Assembly: GCA_964369805.1 (NCBI GenBank)
Contig: CAYJFM010000039.1
Span: 1-19,960 of the forward strand
DNA length: 19,960 bases
Reading direction: 5' to 3'
Source of the DNA: CAYJHC01 sp964369805
Lineage (GTDB): Bacteria > Bacillota > Clostridia > Peptostreptococcales > Anaerovoracaceae
Positions 6,678-14,011 of the stretch are shown here, in pieces. Numbering within the stretch: position 1 is the stretch's first letter; every line of letters starts with the position of its first letter. The position numbers and the translations under genes were made by a program. Under the pieces are notes generated by a model. That model did not search any database. It saw nothing but the letters and a program-made list of their open reading frames with translations, and was not told the DNA's origin.

Positions 6678-7850
6678 TTATTTTCTCCTCTTATCTAGTT
6701 CCTTATTATTTTCATAAAATGCTCTTTTATCTTTGTACATTTCCTTGTCTGCCTTCCTTTGGGTTTCTTCCCAAGCTTCCAAGTTTACATCTTCACAGAC
6801 TGCATAACCCATTGCCACTGCCGCATTTTCAATTTTGCCCTTACATAGTGTTTCTATATTCTTTTTCACAGCTTCAATATAATCTTCTGGCTTAACCTCT
6901 TTTCCTCTAGGTATGATCGTTGCAAATTCATCTCCACCTATTCTGTAAGGTATACATTCTTTCATGCCTTCCACAACTAAAGCTTTTGCACAGGTTTCTA
7001 TGTAGAAATCCCCTACTTTATGCCCTAGTTCATCATTAACATTTTTCAGTCCATTTAAATCCGTTAAAATAAGGGTTGCGCCACTAACGCGTTTCCTTTG
7101 AATGGCATTTTGAATATCCATATCAAATGCATTTCTATTTTTTAGACCTGTTAATGAGTCAGTATTATAGATATCTTTGAAGTAAGGGTTAGATATTCTT
7201 TTAAAGAATATCCTTGCTAAAGTTCCCGATACTATACACATAATCACAATAAAAATCCCTACATTAAATCTAATTTTGTCGTAAGCTGCTACTTGGCTAT
7301 CCGCTGGAAACTCTACACCAATGGCTGCTACAACTTCCCCTTCTTCATTAGTTAAAGGAAAATATGCAACAAAAACATGCCCCCATTCTGTGTCTAGAAT
7401 GTCTCCTGGCATTACTATCTCATTATTTAAAGCTTGGATTAATGGTTCTTGGAATTCGGGTTCTATAAGATCTCCCACATTTCTAAAGTCCGGATCATCT
7501 GCCGCTAGGCCATCAATATGGTAAATTAATTCTCCATCTTTGTTTCTTGTTGCTATGTATAAGTACTTAGCTCCACTGGTTTCTCTTGCTGTGCTAAGGA
7601 ACTCATAAGCCTCCTGGTAAAGCTCCCCTGTCATATCTTCCTTGGAATCAATTTCATTAAAAACTTTTGAATCTAATTCTTTCTCTACCTTTTCTTCAAT
7701 TGCAATCACTTCTTGTTCTAGTTCTCTTATAGTTTCCTTATAACTCATCGTGTAGACCAAATAATATGTCGCTACGCTCGATATTGTTACAAGAATTACT
7801 ACAAGTAAAGCAACCTGCACATCGACTCTGTGCATTACCTTATTCCCCAT
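6678..7850 (-). CDS. Membrane diguanylate cyclase with extracellular sensor domain
   Basis: Predicted to make the second messenger cyclic di-GMP from two GTP. From the ATG at 7850 it is 390 residues: helix 1 (about 10-33), an extracellular region (about 36-192) with a Cache-like core (YLYIATRNKDGELIYHIDG, then HVFVAYFPLTNEEGEVVAAI), helix 2 (about 196-215), then a cytoplasmic GGDEF domain. The domain holds DSLTGLKNRN at 231-240, TDLNGLKNVND at 263-273 and an intact GGDEF at 305-309. The usual RxxD inhibitory site five residues before GGDEF is absent (MKEC instead), so product feedback through that site is unlikely. I chose 7850 because GGAGG (7859-7863) sits 8 bases upstream; an in-frame ATG at 7886 has a much poorer site. 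The gene is coupled to the sodium channel downstream. Confidence 0.92.
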   Translation of the reverse strand: MGNKVMHRVDVQVALLVVILVTISSVATYYLVYTMSYKETIRELEQEVIAIEEKVEKELDSKVFNEIDSKEDMTGELYQEAYEFLSTARETSGAKYLYIATRNKDGELIYHIDGLAADDPDFRNVGDLIEPEFQEPLIQALNNEIVMPGDILDTEWGHVFVAYFPLTNEEGEVVAAIGVEFPADSQVAAYDKIRFNVGIFIVIMCIVSGTLARIFFKRISNPYFKDIYNTDSLTGLKNRNAFDMDIQNAIQRKRVSGATLILTDLNGLKNVNDELGHKVGDFYIETCAKALVVEGMKECIPYRIGGDEFATIIPRGKEVKPEDYIEAVKKNIETLCKGKIENAAVAMGYAVCEDVNLEAWEETQRKADKEMYKDKRAFYENNKELDKRRK

Positions 7851-8006
7851 GTTTGCATCCTCCATTATATTCTTACTCTCTCTCATCTCTTCTAAGATCT
7901 AGGATGTTGTTGCCCGAATAATTTTGTCACTCCCTCATTTTGTCATTATTAAATCAGCGCACGTGTAAGTATGTCGCTTCTCTAATTTGCTCAAATGTAA
8001 TAGTTA

Positions 8007-8034
8007 ATTATACCACATTGTAGACAAATTGCAA
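8007..8034 (-). promoter_or_regulatory. Promoter of the diguanylate cyclase-sodium channel operon
   Basis: The minus strand has TTGCAA (8029-8034), a 16-base spacer ending in TGTGG, and a consensus TATAAT (8007-8012). Transcription would start near 8000, giving a leader of about 150 bases before the preferred cyclase start. Confidence 0.7.
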
Positions 8035-8063
8035 TAAATGGAAATTGATTTAGTCTTAATATT

Positions 8064-8103
8064 ACCTAATATTTACCTTTAGTAAATTCACCTAATATTT
8101 ACC
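8064..8103. repeat. Two 14-base direct repeats upstream of the cyclase promoter
   Basis: ACCTAATATTTACC occurs at 8064-8077 and again at 8090-8103, 26 bases start to start. The nearer copy is about 30 bases upstream of the -35, a common place for an activator to bind. No regulator is known from the sequence. Confidence 0.6.
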
Positions 8104-8131
8104 CATAAAAACACATATGATGTAAGAAAAA

Positions 8132-8160
8132 TACTGCCTCCTTACAACGGGAGGCAGTAT
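8132..8160 (-). terminator. Probable terminator downstream of the symporter gene
   Basis: ACTGCCTCC and GGAGGCAGT form a 9-bp stem around a short loop at about 8133-8160. On the minus strand the stem is followed by ATTTTTC. It lies about 120 bases beyond the symporter stop and before the repeats and promoter of the cyclase operon. Confidence 0.72.
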
Positions 8161-8216
8161 TCATTTTATCTTATCAATGATTTTACTTATTGCTTATAGA
8201 TACCTTTTTTTAATAA

Positions 8217-8254
8217 ATACCTTTGCAAGAGTTTTATCTGTCCTGCAAAGGTAT
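8217..8254 (-). terminator. Hairpin directly after the symporter gene
   Basis: ATACCTTTGCA (8217-8227) and TGCAAAGGTAT (8244-8254) form a perfect 11-bp stem with a 16-base loop. It lies 26 bases past the symporter stop. On the minus strand only a broken U-tract (TTTATT) follows, so it may be a weak first terminator or a 3' stabilising hairpin, backed up by the stronger one at 8132-8160. Confidence 0.5.
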
Positions 8255-8280
8255 ATTTAAGTTAGTTTAATATTTTCAAA

Positions 8281-9714
8281 TTATTTCCACTGATCTGTGT
8301 TGTGTAGTCCAATTGATGAAGCCTTAAATACTGGATCTTTACCATCCTTTAATTGGTCTCTGTAGTCTTCTAAAGCTCTTAGAGCATACTTTCCAATCAT
8401 AAATAGGGCAAAGATGTTAACAAGAGCCATAAAGCCCATGAATACGTCAGCTAGGTTCCATGCAAGGTCAAATGACATTTGCGCTCCAAAGAATACCATT
8501 GCTACGCAAGTTATTCTAAATACCAGTAGTACAGTCGGGCTGTCTTTGATGAACTTAATATTTGATTCAGTATAGTAGTAGTTACCTACAATTGAAGAGA
8601 ATGCAAATAGGAAAATTGAAACTGTTACAACTAGAATTCCCATTTCTCCAAACTCACTCTTAATCGCTTCTTGAATTAGTGGTACTCCTGCATTATCAGC
8701 ATTTCCATCAACTCCTGATAGTAAAATTAGGAATGCAGTTGCACTACAAATTATTAATGTATCAATTACAACTGAGATGAACTGAGCAAGACCTTGTTTA
8801 ACAGGGTGGCTTACTTCTGCGGTAGCTGCAGCATTTGGAGCTGATCCCATACCAGCCTCATTTGAGAATAGCCCTCTCTTAATACCTAGCATCATAGCTG
8901 ATCCAGCTATACCTCCAAAGAAAGCTTGGAAGTTAAATCCATCTTCCATTCCTGGTGCATATAGTGCTGTTTGGAAAATTTGTCCAATTACTTCTGGAAG
9001 TTTTGTAATGTTCATAGCTACAACTACTAGAGCCATAAAAATATAAATTACTGCCATTACAGGTACCATTAGTGATGTAATTTTACCAATTCTTTTAACA
9101 CCACCAAAGATTGAAACTGCAGTTAAAATTGCTAGTACTGTTCCTATAAGAATAGGTAGTGATGTTTCGCTGTAGTTTGGTACATAGTATTCTAGTGACG
9201 AACTTACGTTAAACGCTTGTAGTCCGTTAAATCCATATGCAAAAGTTAGAATCAATAGGAAAGCAAATACAATTCCTAGGGTTCTATTATTCATTGCTGT
9301 TTGGATGTAGTAAGCAGGTCCCCCTCTGTAGCTGTCGCCATCTTTTACTTTGTAGATTTGAGCTAGTGTGCTCTCTACAAAGGCTGTTGCGCATCCAAGT
9401 ACAGCAAGTAGCCACATCCAAAATACTGCTCCTGCTCCACCAAGAGCTATAGCTGTCGCTACCCCCGCAATGTTACCTGTTCCTACTCTTGATGCAGTAG
9501 AAATCATTAGCGCTTGGAAAGATGATACCTTCTTCGTTCCAGCAATACTCTCATCTTTTTTAAATACAGTTTTTACTGCTGTTCCAAATAGTGTGAACTG
9601 CACACCTTTTGTTCTAATAGTAAAAACGATTCCTGCTACTACTAGCAGAATAATTAGTATGTAAGTGTATAAGATATTATTTATATCACCTACTAACGTG
9701 TTCAAAAACTCCAT
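8281..9714 (-). CDS. Alanine/glycine:cation symporter (AGCS family)
   Basis: A membrane transporter that brings in alanine or glycine together with Na+ (or H+). The product is 477 residues with about ten or more hydrophobic helices. Family signatures include TASRVGTGNIAGVATAIALG near residue 90 and GLFSNEAGMGSAPNAAATAE in the middle. I placed the start at the ATG at 9714 (MEFLNTLVGDINN), which has AAAGGAG 7 bases before it. The frame opens further up to 9771, but that would overlap rluD and add a charged, non-homologous leader. Only 28 bases separate it from the rluD stop, so it may be the last gene of the long operon; no separate promoter or glycine riboswitch is visible. Which amino acid it carries cannot be told from sequence. 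Confidence 0.93.
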   Translation of the reverse strand: MEFLNTLVGDINNILYTYILIILLVVAGIVFTIRTKGVQFTLFGTAVKTVFKKDESIAGTKKVSSFQALMISTASRVGTGNIAGVATAIALGGAGAVFWMWLLAVLGCATAFVESTLAQIYKVKDGDSYRGGPAYYIQTAMNNRTLGIVFAFLLILTFAYGFNGLQAFNVSSSLEYYVPNYSETSLPILIGTVLAILTAVSIFGGVKRIGKITSLMVPVMAVIYIFMALVVVAMNITKLPEVIGQIFQTALYAPGMEDGFNFQAFFGGIAGSAMMLGIKRGLFSNEAGMGSAPNAAATAEVSHPVKQGLAQFISVVIDTLIICSATAFLILLSGVDGNADNAGVPLIQEAIKSEFGEMGILVVTVSIFLFAFSSIVGNYYYTESNIKFIKDSPTVLLVFRITCVAMVFFGAQMSFDLAWNLADVFMGFMALVNIFALFMIGKYALRALEDYRDQLKDGKDPVFKASSIGLHNTDQWK

Positions 9715-9742
9715 AATACTTCTCCTTTCATTTGTTAGTCTT

Positions 9743-10687
9743 TTAGAGTTGATATAAGAATTCTTCATCACCCAACTTTTTTATTACTTTTATAAATTCC
9801 GTTGGTGGAGCTACTTTGAACTCCAAGTACTCTTTAGTTGTTGGATGAATGAATCCTAGCAAAAATGCGTGTAGCATTTGCCCCTTTATATTAAATGGGT
9901 TCTTTGACGGTCCGTATAGGTCGTCTCCCACTAATGGGTGGTTTATATATGACATATGTACTCTGATTTGATGAGTCCTACCTGTTTCTAGCTTAGCTTC
10001 TATCACAGAGTGTTTGCCAAATCTTTTAATAACTTTGTAGTGTGTGACAGCATGCTTTGAATTAGTGTCTCTAACTACTTTTTTGTGCCAGATCTTTGTA
10101 TCAGATCCAATAGGCTTATCTATTGTGCCTTCTTCTTCATTGAAGTTGTTGTAAACTAAGGCTACGTATTTTCTGTTTACTGTATGTTTTTCAAGCTGAT
10201 CCGCTAATGATCTATGGGTTACATCATTTTTTGCAACCATAATTAGCCCGCTTGTATCTTTATCTATTCTATGTACGATGCCTGGCCTTATTTCACCATT
10301 TATTGTTGAAAGTCGATCTCCGCAATGATGCATTATTGCATTTACCATTGTACCACTTTCGTTTCCTGGTGCGGGATGAACTACCATGCCTCTCGGCTTG
10401 TTAATTACCATTAAATCATCGTCTTCATATATTATTTCGAGAGGAATGTTTTCTGCTTTAAGGTCAACTTTTTTAGGCTCTGGAAAGTTTATAGTGACTT
10501 CCCACCCAGCTTTAACTTTAAGATTCTTTGTAACTTTATTTACTCCGTCGATAGTAATTAGACCCTCTTCAATTAGCTTTTGTACATTGCTTCTCGAAGA
10601 ATTAGGGATAGCCTCCGTTAGGACTCCATCGATTCTTTTTCCAGCATCTTCTGGCTTTATTAAAACTATCAATTTTTTAGTATCCAC
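9743..10687 (-). CDS. rluD: 23S rRNA pseudouridine synthase, RluD/RluA family
   Basis: Isomerises uridines to pseudouridine in large-subunit rRNA. The 314-residue product has an N-terminal S4 RNA-binding domain (about 17-75), then the RluA catalytic domain with HRIDKDTSG at 139-147 (catalytic Asp 142) and LETGRTHQIRVHMSYINHPLVGD further on. Length and domain order match RluD and the B. subtilis YlyB type. Translation starts with GTG at 10687, preceded by GGGGAG. It follows lspA, the common order in Firmicutes, with a probable terminator in between. Exact target uridines are not readable from the sequence. Confidence 0.92.
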   Translation of the reverse strand: MDTKKLIVLIKPEDAGKRIDGVLTEAIPNSSRSNVQKLIEEGLITIDGVNKVTKNLKVKAGWEVTINFPEPKKVDLKAENIPLEIIYEDDDLMVINKPRGMVVHPAPGNESGTMVNAIMHHCGDRLSTINGEIRPGIVHRIDKDTSGLIMVAKNDVTHRSLADQLEKHTVNRKYVALVYNNFNEEEGTIDKPIGSDTKIWHKKVVRDTNSKHAVTHYKVIKRFGKHSVIEAKLETGRTHQIRVHMSYINHPLVGDDLYGPSKNPFNIKGQMLHAFLLGFIHPTTKEYLEFKVAPPTEFIKVIKKLGDEEFLYQL

Positions 10688-10760
10688 ACGTCTCCCCTGT
10701 TCACAATTAAATTACATAAATCTTTATGTCTCTTTTTTCACAATTCAATCTGAAATATAA

Positions 10761-10781
10761 CCCCGGGTTTTGAGCCCAGGG
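10761..10781 (-). terminator. Likely terminator or attenuator between lspA and rluD
   Basis: CCCTGGG and CCCGGGG (minus strand) form a 7-bp GC-rich stem with one G-U pair and a 7-base loop, followed by TTATATTTC. It begins 11 bases after the lspA stop. The U-run is interrupted, so partial read-through into rluD is plausible. Confidence 0.6.
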
Positions 10782-10792
10782 CTATTTGCTTA

Positions 10793-11251
10793 TTATTCTT
10801 TAGTCTTACCATCAATAAAGAAAATGTATATGAATAATAAAAATGCTCCACACACGACTAGCATATCCGCAAAGTTAAACACTGGGAAACTCCAAAAGGA
10901 CAGATAGTCAACCACATAACCTAGGTATATCCTATCAATTAAATTCCCAATGCCACCAGCTATAACCATGGCTAATGCCCACATTAGCATTTTACCATCC
11001 TCGTTAAAGCTTCGCCACATGAAAAGTCCTGCCCCAATAATAGTCACACTTGTCATAACTATTAGAAACATTCTTGAGTCTTCAAAAATTCCAAAAGCAG
11101 CACCAAAGTTCTGAATGTACTTAATCTGAAAACCTCCTAGTGAAAAGGCGGTTTCATAAACCTGCATATTATTTAATACAATTAATTTTATTATCTGGTC
11201 AAGGCCTATAGCAGCAAGAATTGCCGCAAAATACTTCCAGCTACGCTTCAT
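10793..11251 (-). CDS. lspA: Lipoprotein signal peptidase (signal peptidase II)
   Basis: A membrane aspartyl protease that removes the signal peptide from diacylated prolipoproteins. The 152-residue product has four hydrophobic helices and the family motifs: LDQIIK with Asp 18, NFGAAFG at 48-54, GNLIDR with catalytic Asp 106 and VFNFAD with catalytic Asp 129. Its ATG lies inside the end of divIVA, an 11-base overlap in a different frame, so its translation is probably coupled to divIVA. The lspA-rluD order downstream is conserved in Gram-positive bacteria. Confidence 0.96.
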   Translation of the reverse strand: MKRSWKYFAAILAAIGLDQIIKLIVLNNMQVYETAFSLGGFQIKYIQNFGAAFGIFEDSRMFLIVMTSVTIIGAGLFMWRSFNEDGKMLMWALAMVIAGGIGNLIDRIYLGYVVDYLSFWSFPVFNFADMLVVCGAFLLFIYIFFIDGKTKE

Positions 11252-11723
11252 CTTCCACAGCCTTTAGTTCAGGGAAAAGTTCTTCTTGCTTCACATCAAA
11301 TTTTGCAAGCTCATCTATAAGCAAGGCCTTATATCTCTTAGCAAAGCTATCGTATGTTAGCTTCATATCTTTTGAGTCTGCTATTATTCTCTCAGCTTTA
11401 GCTGAAGCCTCTTTGATTTTATATTCAGCTTCAAGCTCTGCATTCTTTATAATTACCTCTGCTCTTTTTTCTGCACTTAGCGAAATATCTCCCATTAAGC
11501 TTTTTGCTGCATTAAGAGTTTTAAAAACATTTTCTTCTGTTCCCCTATACCTATCTAACTCAACTTCTCTTGCAGCAAGTTCAGCTTCTAATCTACTTTT
11601 TTCAGCTGCTAACTCATCCATCGTTAAGGTTAGCTCATCTAAAAATGCATCTACATCTTCTTCTTTGTAACCTCTTACTGCTTTTCCAAATTTTACTTCT
11701 TGAATATTTTTCGACGTTAACAT
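11241..11723 (-). CDS. divIVA: Cell division / polarity protein DivIVA
   Basis: A coiled-coil protein that binds curved membrane at poles and septa and positions division or wall-growth factors. The 160-residue product opens with the DivIVA lipid-binding domain (LTSKNIQEVKFGKAVRGYKE, followed by VDAFLDEL), then long heptad-rich stretches with many Ala, Glu and Lys, as expected for a parallel coiled coil. The start at 11723 has a perfect GGAGG, which lies in the final codons of sepF. It overlaps lspA at its 3' end. In many Firmicutes ylmH lies between sepF and divIVA; here the two are directly adjacent. Confidence 0.95.
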   Translation of the reverse strand: MLTSKNIQEVKFGKAVRGYKEEDVDAFLDELTLTMDELAAEKSRLEAELAAREVELDRYRGTEENVFKTLNAAKSLMGDISLSAEKRAEVIIKNAELEAEYKIKEASAKAERIIADSKDMKLTYDSFAKRYKALLIDELAKFDVKQEELFPELKAVEDEA

Positions 11724-11726
11724 TTT

Positions 11727-12245
11727 TTACCTCCAAGGCTTTTTATCTTTATCATCAAAGCTTTTCTTTCCACTAGTTGGCATTGATGTGGTTACATCCA
11801 CACTTTCTGGCGCAAATACAAAAATATTATCTGTAACAGGTTGCACTGTACCATTTAGCGCATAAGTTGCCCCACTCATAAAATCAAACATTTTTCTTGC
11901 TGTGTCTACATCTATATTTTCTAAGTTAATAATAACTGGTTTTCTCATTTTAAGCATATCAACAAATTTAGGGCACTCTTCAAATCCTTGCGGCTCAATT
12001 ACCATTAGTTTAAATGGGTTTGTACCTCTGCTTGCTGATTGATTATTGATAACAGGCCCATTCATCGGAACTACTTTTTCTTTATAGGATTGTCTTGTAT
12101 TTGGCATTACTCCTACATCAGCCCCTCTATGTCCTGGTGCATTTTGCTTCTCTGTTGCTCTTTTTATTTCTTCTTCTGTAATTTCTTCATCATCATCAAT
12201 TGGCTCTAAACCAAGAGCATTCTTCATTTTATCTAACATTCCCAT
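11727..12245 (-). CDS. sepF: Cell division protein SepF
   Basis: A cytoplasmic FtsZ-binding protein that ties the Z-ring to the membrane. From the ATG at 12245 it is 172 residues: an N-terminal stretch likely to form the membrane-binding helix (MGMLDKMKNALGLEP), a charged linker, and the SepF core (LMVIEPQGFEEC, RKPVIINLENID, FDFMSGATYALNG). The start was chosen because AGAAAGGA lies just upstream and the peptide matches the family start. The frame extends up to 12326, but that part overlaps the preceding YggS-type gene and adds nothing SepF-like. One base separates it from that gene's stop, and three from divIVA. Confidence 0.94.
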   Translation of the reverse strand: MGMLDKMKNALGLEPIDDDEEITEEEIKRATEKQNAPGHRGADVGVMPNTRQSYKEKVVPMNGPVINNQSASRGTNPFKLMVIEPQGFEECPKFVDMLKMRKPVIINLENIDVDTARKMFDFMSGATYALNGTVQPVTDNIFVFAPESVDVTTSMPTSGKKSFDDKDKKPWR

Positions 12246-12246
12246 A

Positions 12247-12906
12247 TTAATATATCCTTTCTCCAAATATTGCACTGCCAACTCTAACCATGTTCGATCC
12301 TTCTTCGACAGCAACAAGATAGTCATGAGACATCCCCATCGATAAATATGTAAAGTTTAAATTCTCATGATTGATTTTTTTGAATTCTTCAAACATTCCT
12401 TTAACTTCTCTAAAATATTTTGCAACGTCCTGCGGATCATTGGCAAATGGTGCAATACACATTAGGCCCCTAATCCTTATATTATAACACTTTTCCAAGA
12501 TAGTTTTAATAACATTTTCTGTTTCTTCTGTCTTTATCCCAAACTTGCTTTCTTCCTCAGCAGCATTAACTTGAATTAAAACATCCATAGTTATTCCCTT
12601 TTGTCCTGCCCTTTTATCTATTTCTTCTGCTAGTTTAATAGAGTCTACGGAATGAATCATAGATACCTTATCTATAATATATTTTACTTTGTTAGTTTGA
12701 AGATGTCCAATTAGATGCCATTTTACAGGTTTAATCAAGTCAAATTTATCCATAATCTCTTGAACTTTGTTTTCTCCAATATCTGTAGCCCCTGCAGCTA
12801 TAGCTTCGTTTATTTCAAAAGGAGTTCTCGTTTTAGTAACAGTTATTAAGGTTACATCCTCAGGTAAGGTTTCCTTGATTTTTTTTAGGTTTTCTACAAT
12901 CGCCAT
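12247..12906 (-). CDS. YggS/PROSC-family PLP-binding protein
   Basis: A single-domain TIM-barrel protein that carries pyridoxal 5'-phosphate and is thought to keep free vitamin B6 and some amino acid pools in balance; no catalytic reaction is firmly established. The 219-residue product has the PLP lysine in LITVTKTR (Lys 25), GENKVQE, KWHLIGHLQTNKVKYI (the family signature), IHSVDS, and RGLMCIAPF near the C-terminus, followed by LSMGMSHDY and VRVGSAIFG. AGGAGAGG precedes the ATG at 12906. The gene is immediately upstream of sepF, an arrangement common in Firmicutes and other bacteria. Confidence 0.95.
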   Translation of the reverse strand: MAIVENLKKIKETLPEDVTLITVTKTRTPFEINEAIAAGATDIGENKVQEIMDKFDLIKPVKWHLIGHLQTNKVKYIIDKVSMIHSVDSIKLAEEIDKRAGQKGITMDVLIQVNAAEEESKFGIKTEETENVIKTILEKCYNIRIRGLMCIAPFANDPQDVAKYFREVKGMFEEFKKINHENLNFTYLSMGMSHDYLVAVEEGSNMVRVGSAIFGERIY

Positions 12907-12942
12907 TTTCCTCTCCTTTTATTCTCAATTTATAATCTAAAA

Positions 12943-14007
12943 CTACTCTTCTGTAGCTTTACTTTCTGATTCTTCCTCTGTCTTTTGCTGGTTTTCTTCT
13001 TGAAGCTTTTCTTTCTCTTCAGTGACTTTTTCTATATCTTCTGGATTTGTAAGAACTTCTTGATAAGGTATGACCGTTTCAATTGGTGCCCCTTCTTCAT
13101 CATAAAAAACGTCCTCTACTAATAGTACTTCATCGCCTCTTTCCATCAGAATATATACAGGTATAAAGGTGGTGCTCCCTGATGTGCTAACTATGTAAAC
13201 TCCTGTCGTATCGTCAATTGTCACAATTGCATCCTTAGGTGCTATTATACCCTCTCTCTCTGAGGAAATAATCTCTACATCAGCCTGTCTTGTCTTTGCA
13301 AAATTGGCATAATACCTATTAGTCTCTAGAATTACTCTTTGCTGCTCACCTTCGTACTCTGCTTCCATAACCGATGCTCTTACCTGATCATCTCCAAAGT
13401 CCACTGTTACACGGTCTCCAACTTCATAAACATTATCTGCCGTAATATCTGTCCAGAATATCATTGCCCACATGGCATTATCTGCAATTTTATATACAGG
13501 CTCTCCTTTTACAGCTTCATCTCTTGTAAGGTCTATTGGTGCTGATATTAGAGCTTCCATTTGTGGCCAGTTTAAATCATAAATAGTTTCAAGAGTGATT
13601 TTCCCTTCATTTCCATCTACTGAGTAAGACACTATTCCTTTCCTCTGACTAGTAAGGTCTTCCATTACCACCATGCCCTCGCCAAGGTCAGCCACTACTT
13701 CATCGTATTTTGTACTTTTTTCTTCTTCGGTAGGCTCTGCTGTTGCTGTCATATTAATGATTTGCGTACCTTTTTTTTCTAGGCTTCCCTCTTTCGAAAG
13801 CTGCTCAACAGTTCCAGTAAAAGGCGCCCCATAAACCACTTCATCTCTCGCAATATATACAGTCACATCCTCTGCTGATTCCATAGTACCTTTTTCTAAG
13901 GTCGCTTTACTACTTGCCAAGCTCTTCGCATAAGGAATTCCATAAATAATAGCTACCAAAACCACAACTAGAATAACCCAAATTATAATAAGTTTTTTCT
14001 TTTTCAT
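12943..14007 (-). CDS. HlyD-like membrane-anchored protein, function unknown
   Basis: The 354-residue product has a single N-terminal membrane helix (about 5-24, after MKKKK) and an extracellular beta-rich body. It contains two segments resembling split barrel-sandwich (lipoyl-like) halves: VYGAPFTGTVEQL near 58-70 and a later region around RKGIVSYSVDG. The C-terminal quarter is acidic and low-complexity (Glu, Lys, Gln). It looks like the HlyD/RND adaptor family found beside yggS-sepF in Clostridia. There is no long alpha-hairpin and no ABC or RND pump gene next to it. It starts 4 bases after the trmD stop with GGAG at a good distance, and lies 36 bases before the YggS-type gene. A role in the envelope or division is only a guess from position. 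Confidence 0.75.
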   Translation of the reverse strand: MKKKKLIIIWVILVVVLVAIIYGIPYAKSLASSKATLEKGTMESAEDVTVYIARDEVVYGAPFTGTVEQLSKEGSLEKKGTQIINMTATAEPTEEEKSTKYDEVVADLGEGMVVMEDLTSQRKGIVSYSVDGNEGKITLETIYDLNWPQMEALISAPIDLTRDEAVKGEPVYKIADNAMWAMIFWTDITADNVYEVGDRVTVDFGDDQVRASVMEAEYEGEQQRVILETNRYYANFAKTRQADVEIISSEREGIIAPKDAIVTIDDTTGVYIVSTSGSTTFIPVYILMERGDEVLLVEDVFYDEEGAPIETVIPYQEVLTNPEDIEKVTEEKEKLQEENQQKTEEESESKATEE

Positions 14008-14011
14008 TTGG

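Larger units (their letters stand above)
7851..8280. other. Intergenic region between the symporter and the diguanylate cyclase
   Basis: No gene was seen on either strand. Going leftward it holds two hairpins after the symporter gene (8217-8254 and 8142-8160), two 14-base direct repeats (8064-8077 and 8090-8103), the cyclase promoter (8007-8034) and a leader of about 150 bases. I looked for a cyclic-di-GMP riboswitch in this leader because of the gene it precedes, but saw no recognisable GEMM core. Confidence 0.7.

Noticed and set aside
7864..8006. Leader of the diguanylate cyclase considered as a cyclic-di-GMP riboswitch
   Set aside because: I could not see the conserved GEMM-I or GEMM-II core or its paired stems in the roughly 150-base leader.
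9715..9771. Upstream extension of the symporter (starting MMKNSYINSK) as the true start
   Set aside because: It overlaps the rluD coding end, has no ribosome binding site, and adds a charged leader before the first family residues. The ATG at 9714 has AAAGGAG.
10386..10760. Plus-strand open frame of 124 codons over rluD
   Set aside because: Antisense to a firmly identified gene, with no family features and no ribosome binding site.
11221..11670. Plus-strand open frame, serine-rich, 149 codons
   Set aside because: It is the antisense shadow of divIVA; the Ser-rich make-up comes from reading Ala/Glu/Lys coiled-coil codons backwards, and no ribosome binding site is present.
12246..12326. Upstream extension of SepF (starting MTILLLSKKD)
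   Set aside because: These codons lie inside the YggS-type gene in another frame, and the SepF-like start MGMLDKMKNA follows a ribosome binding site.
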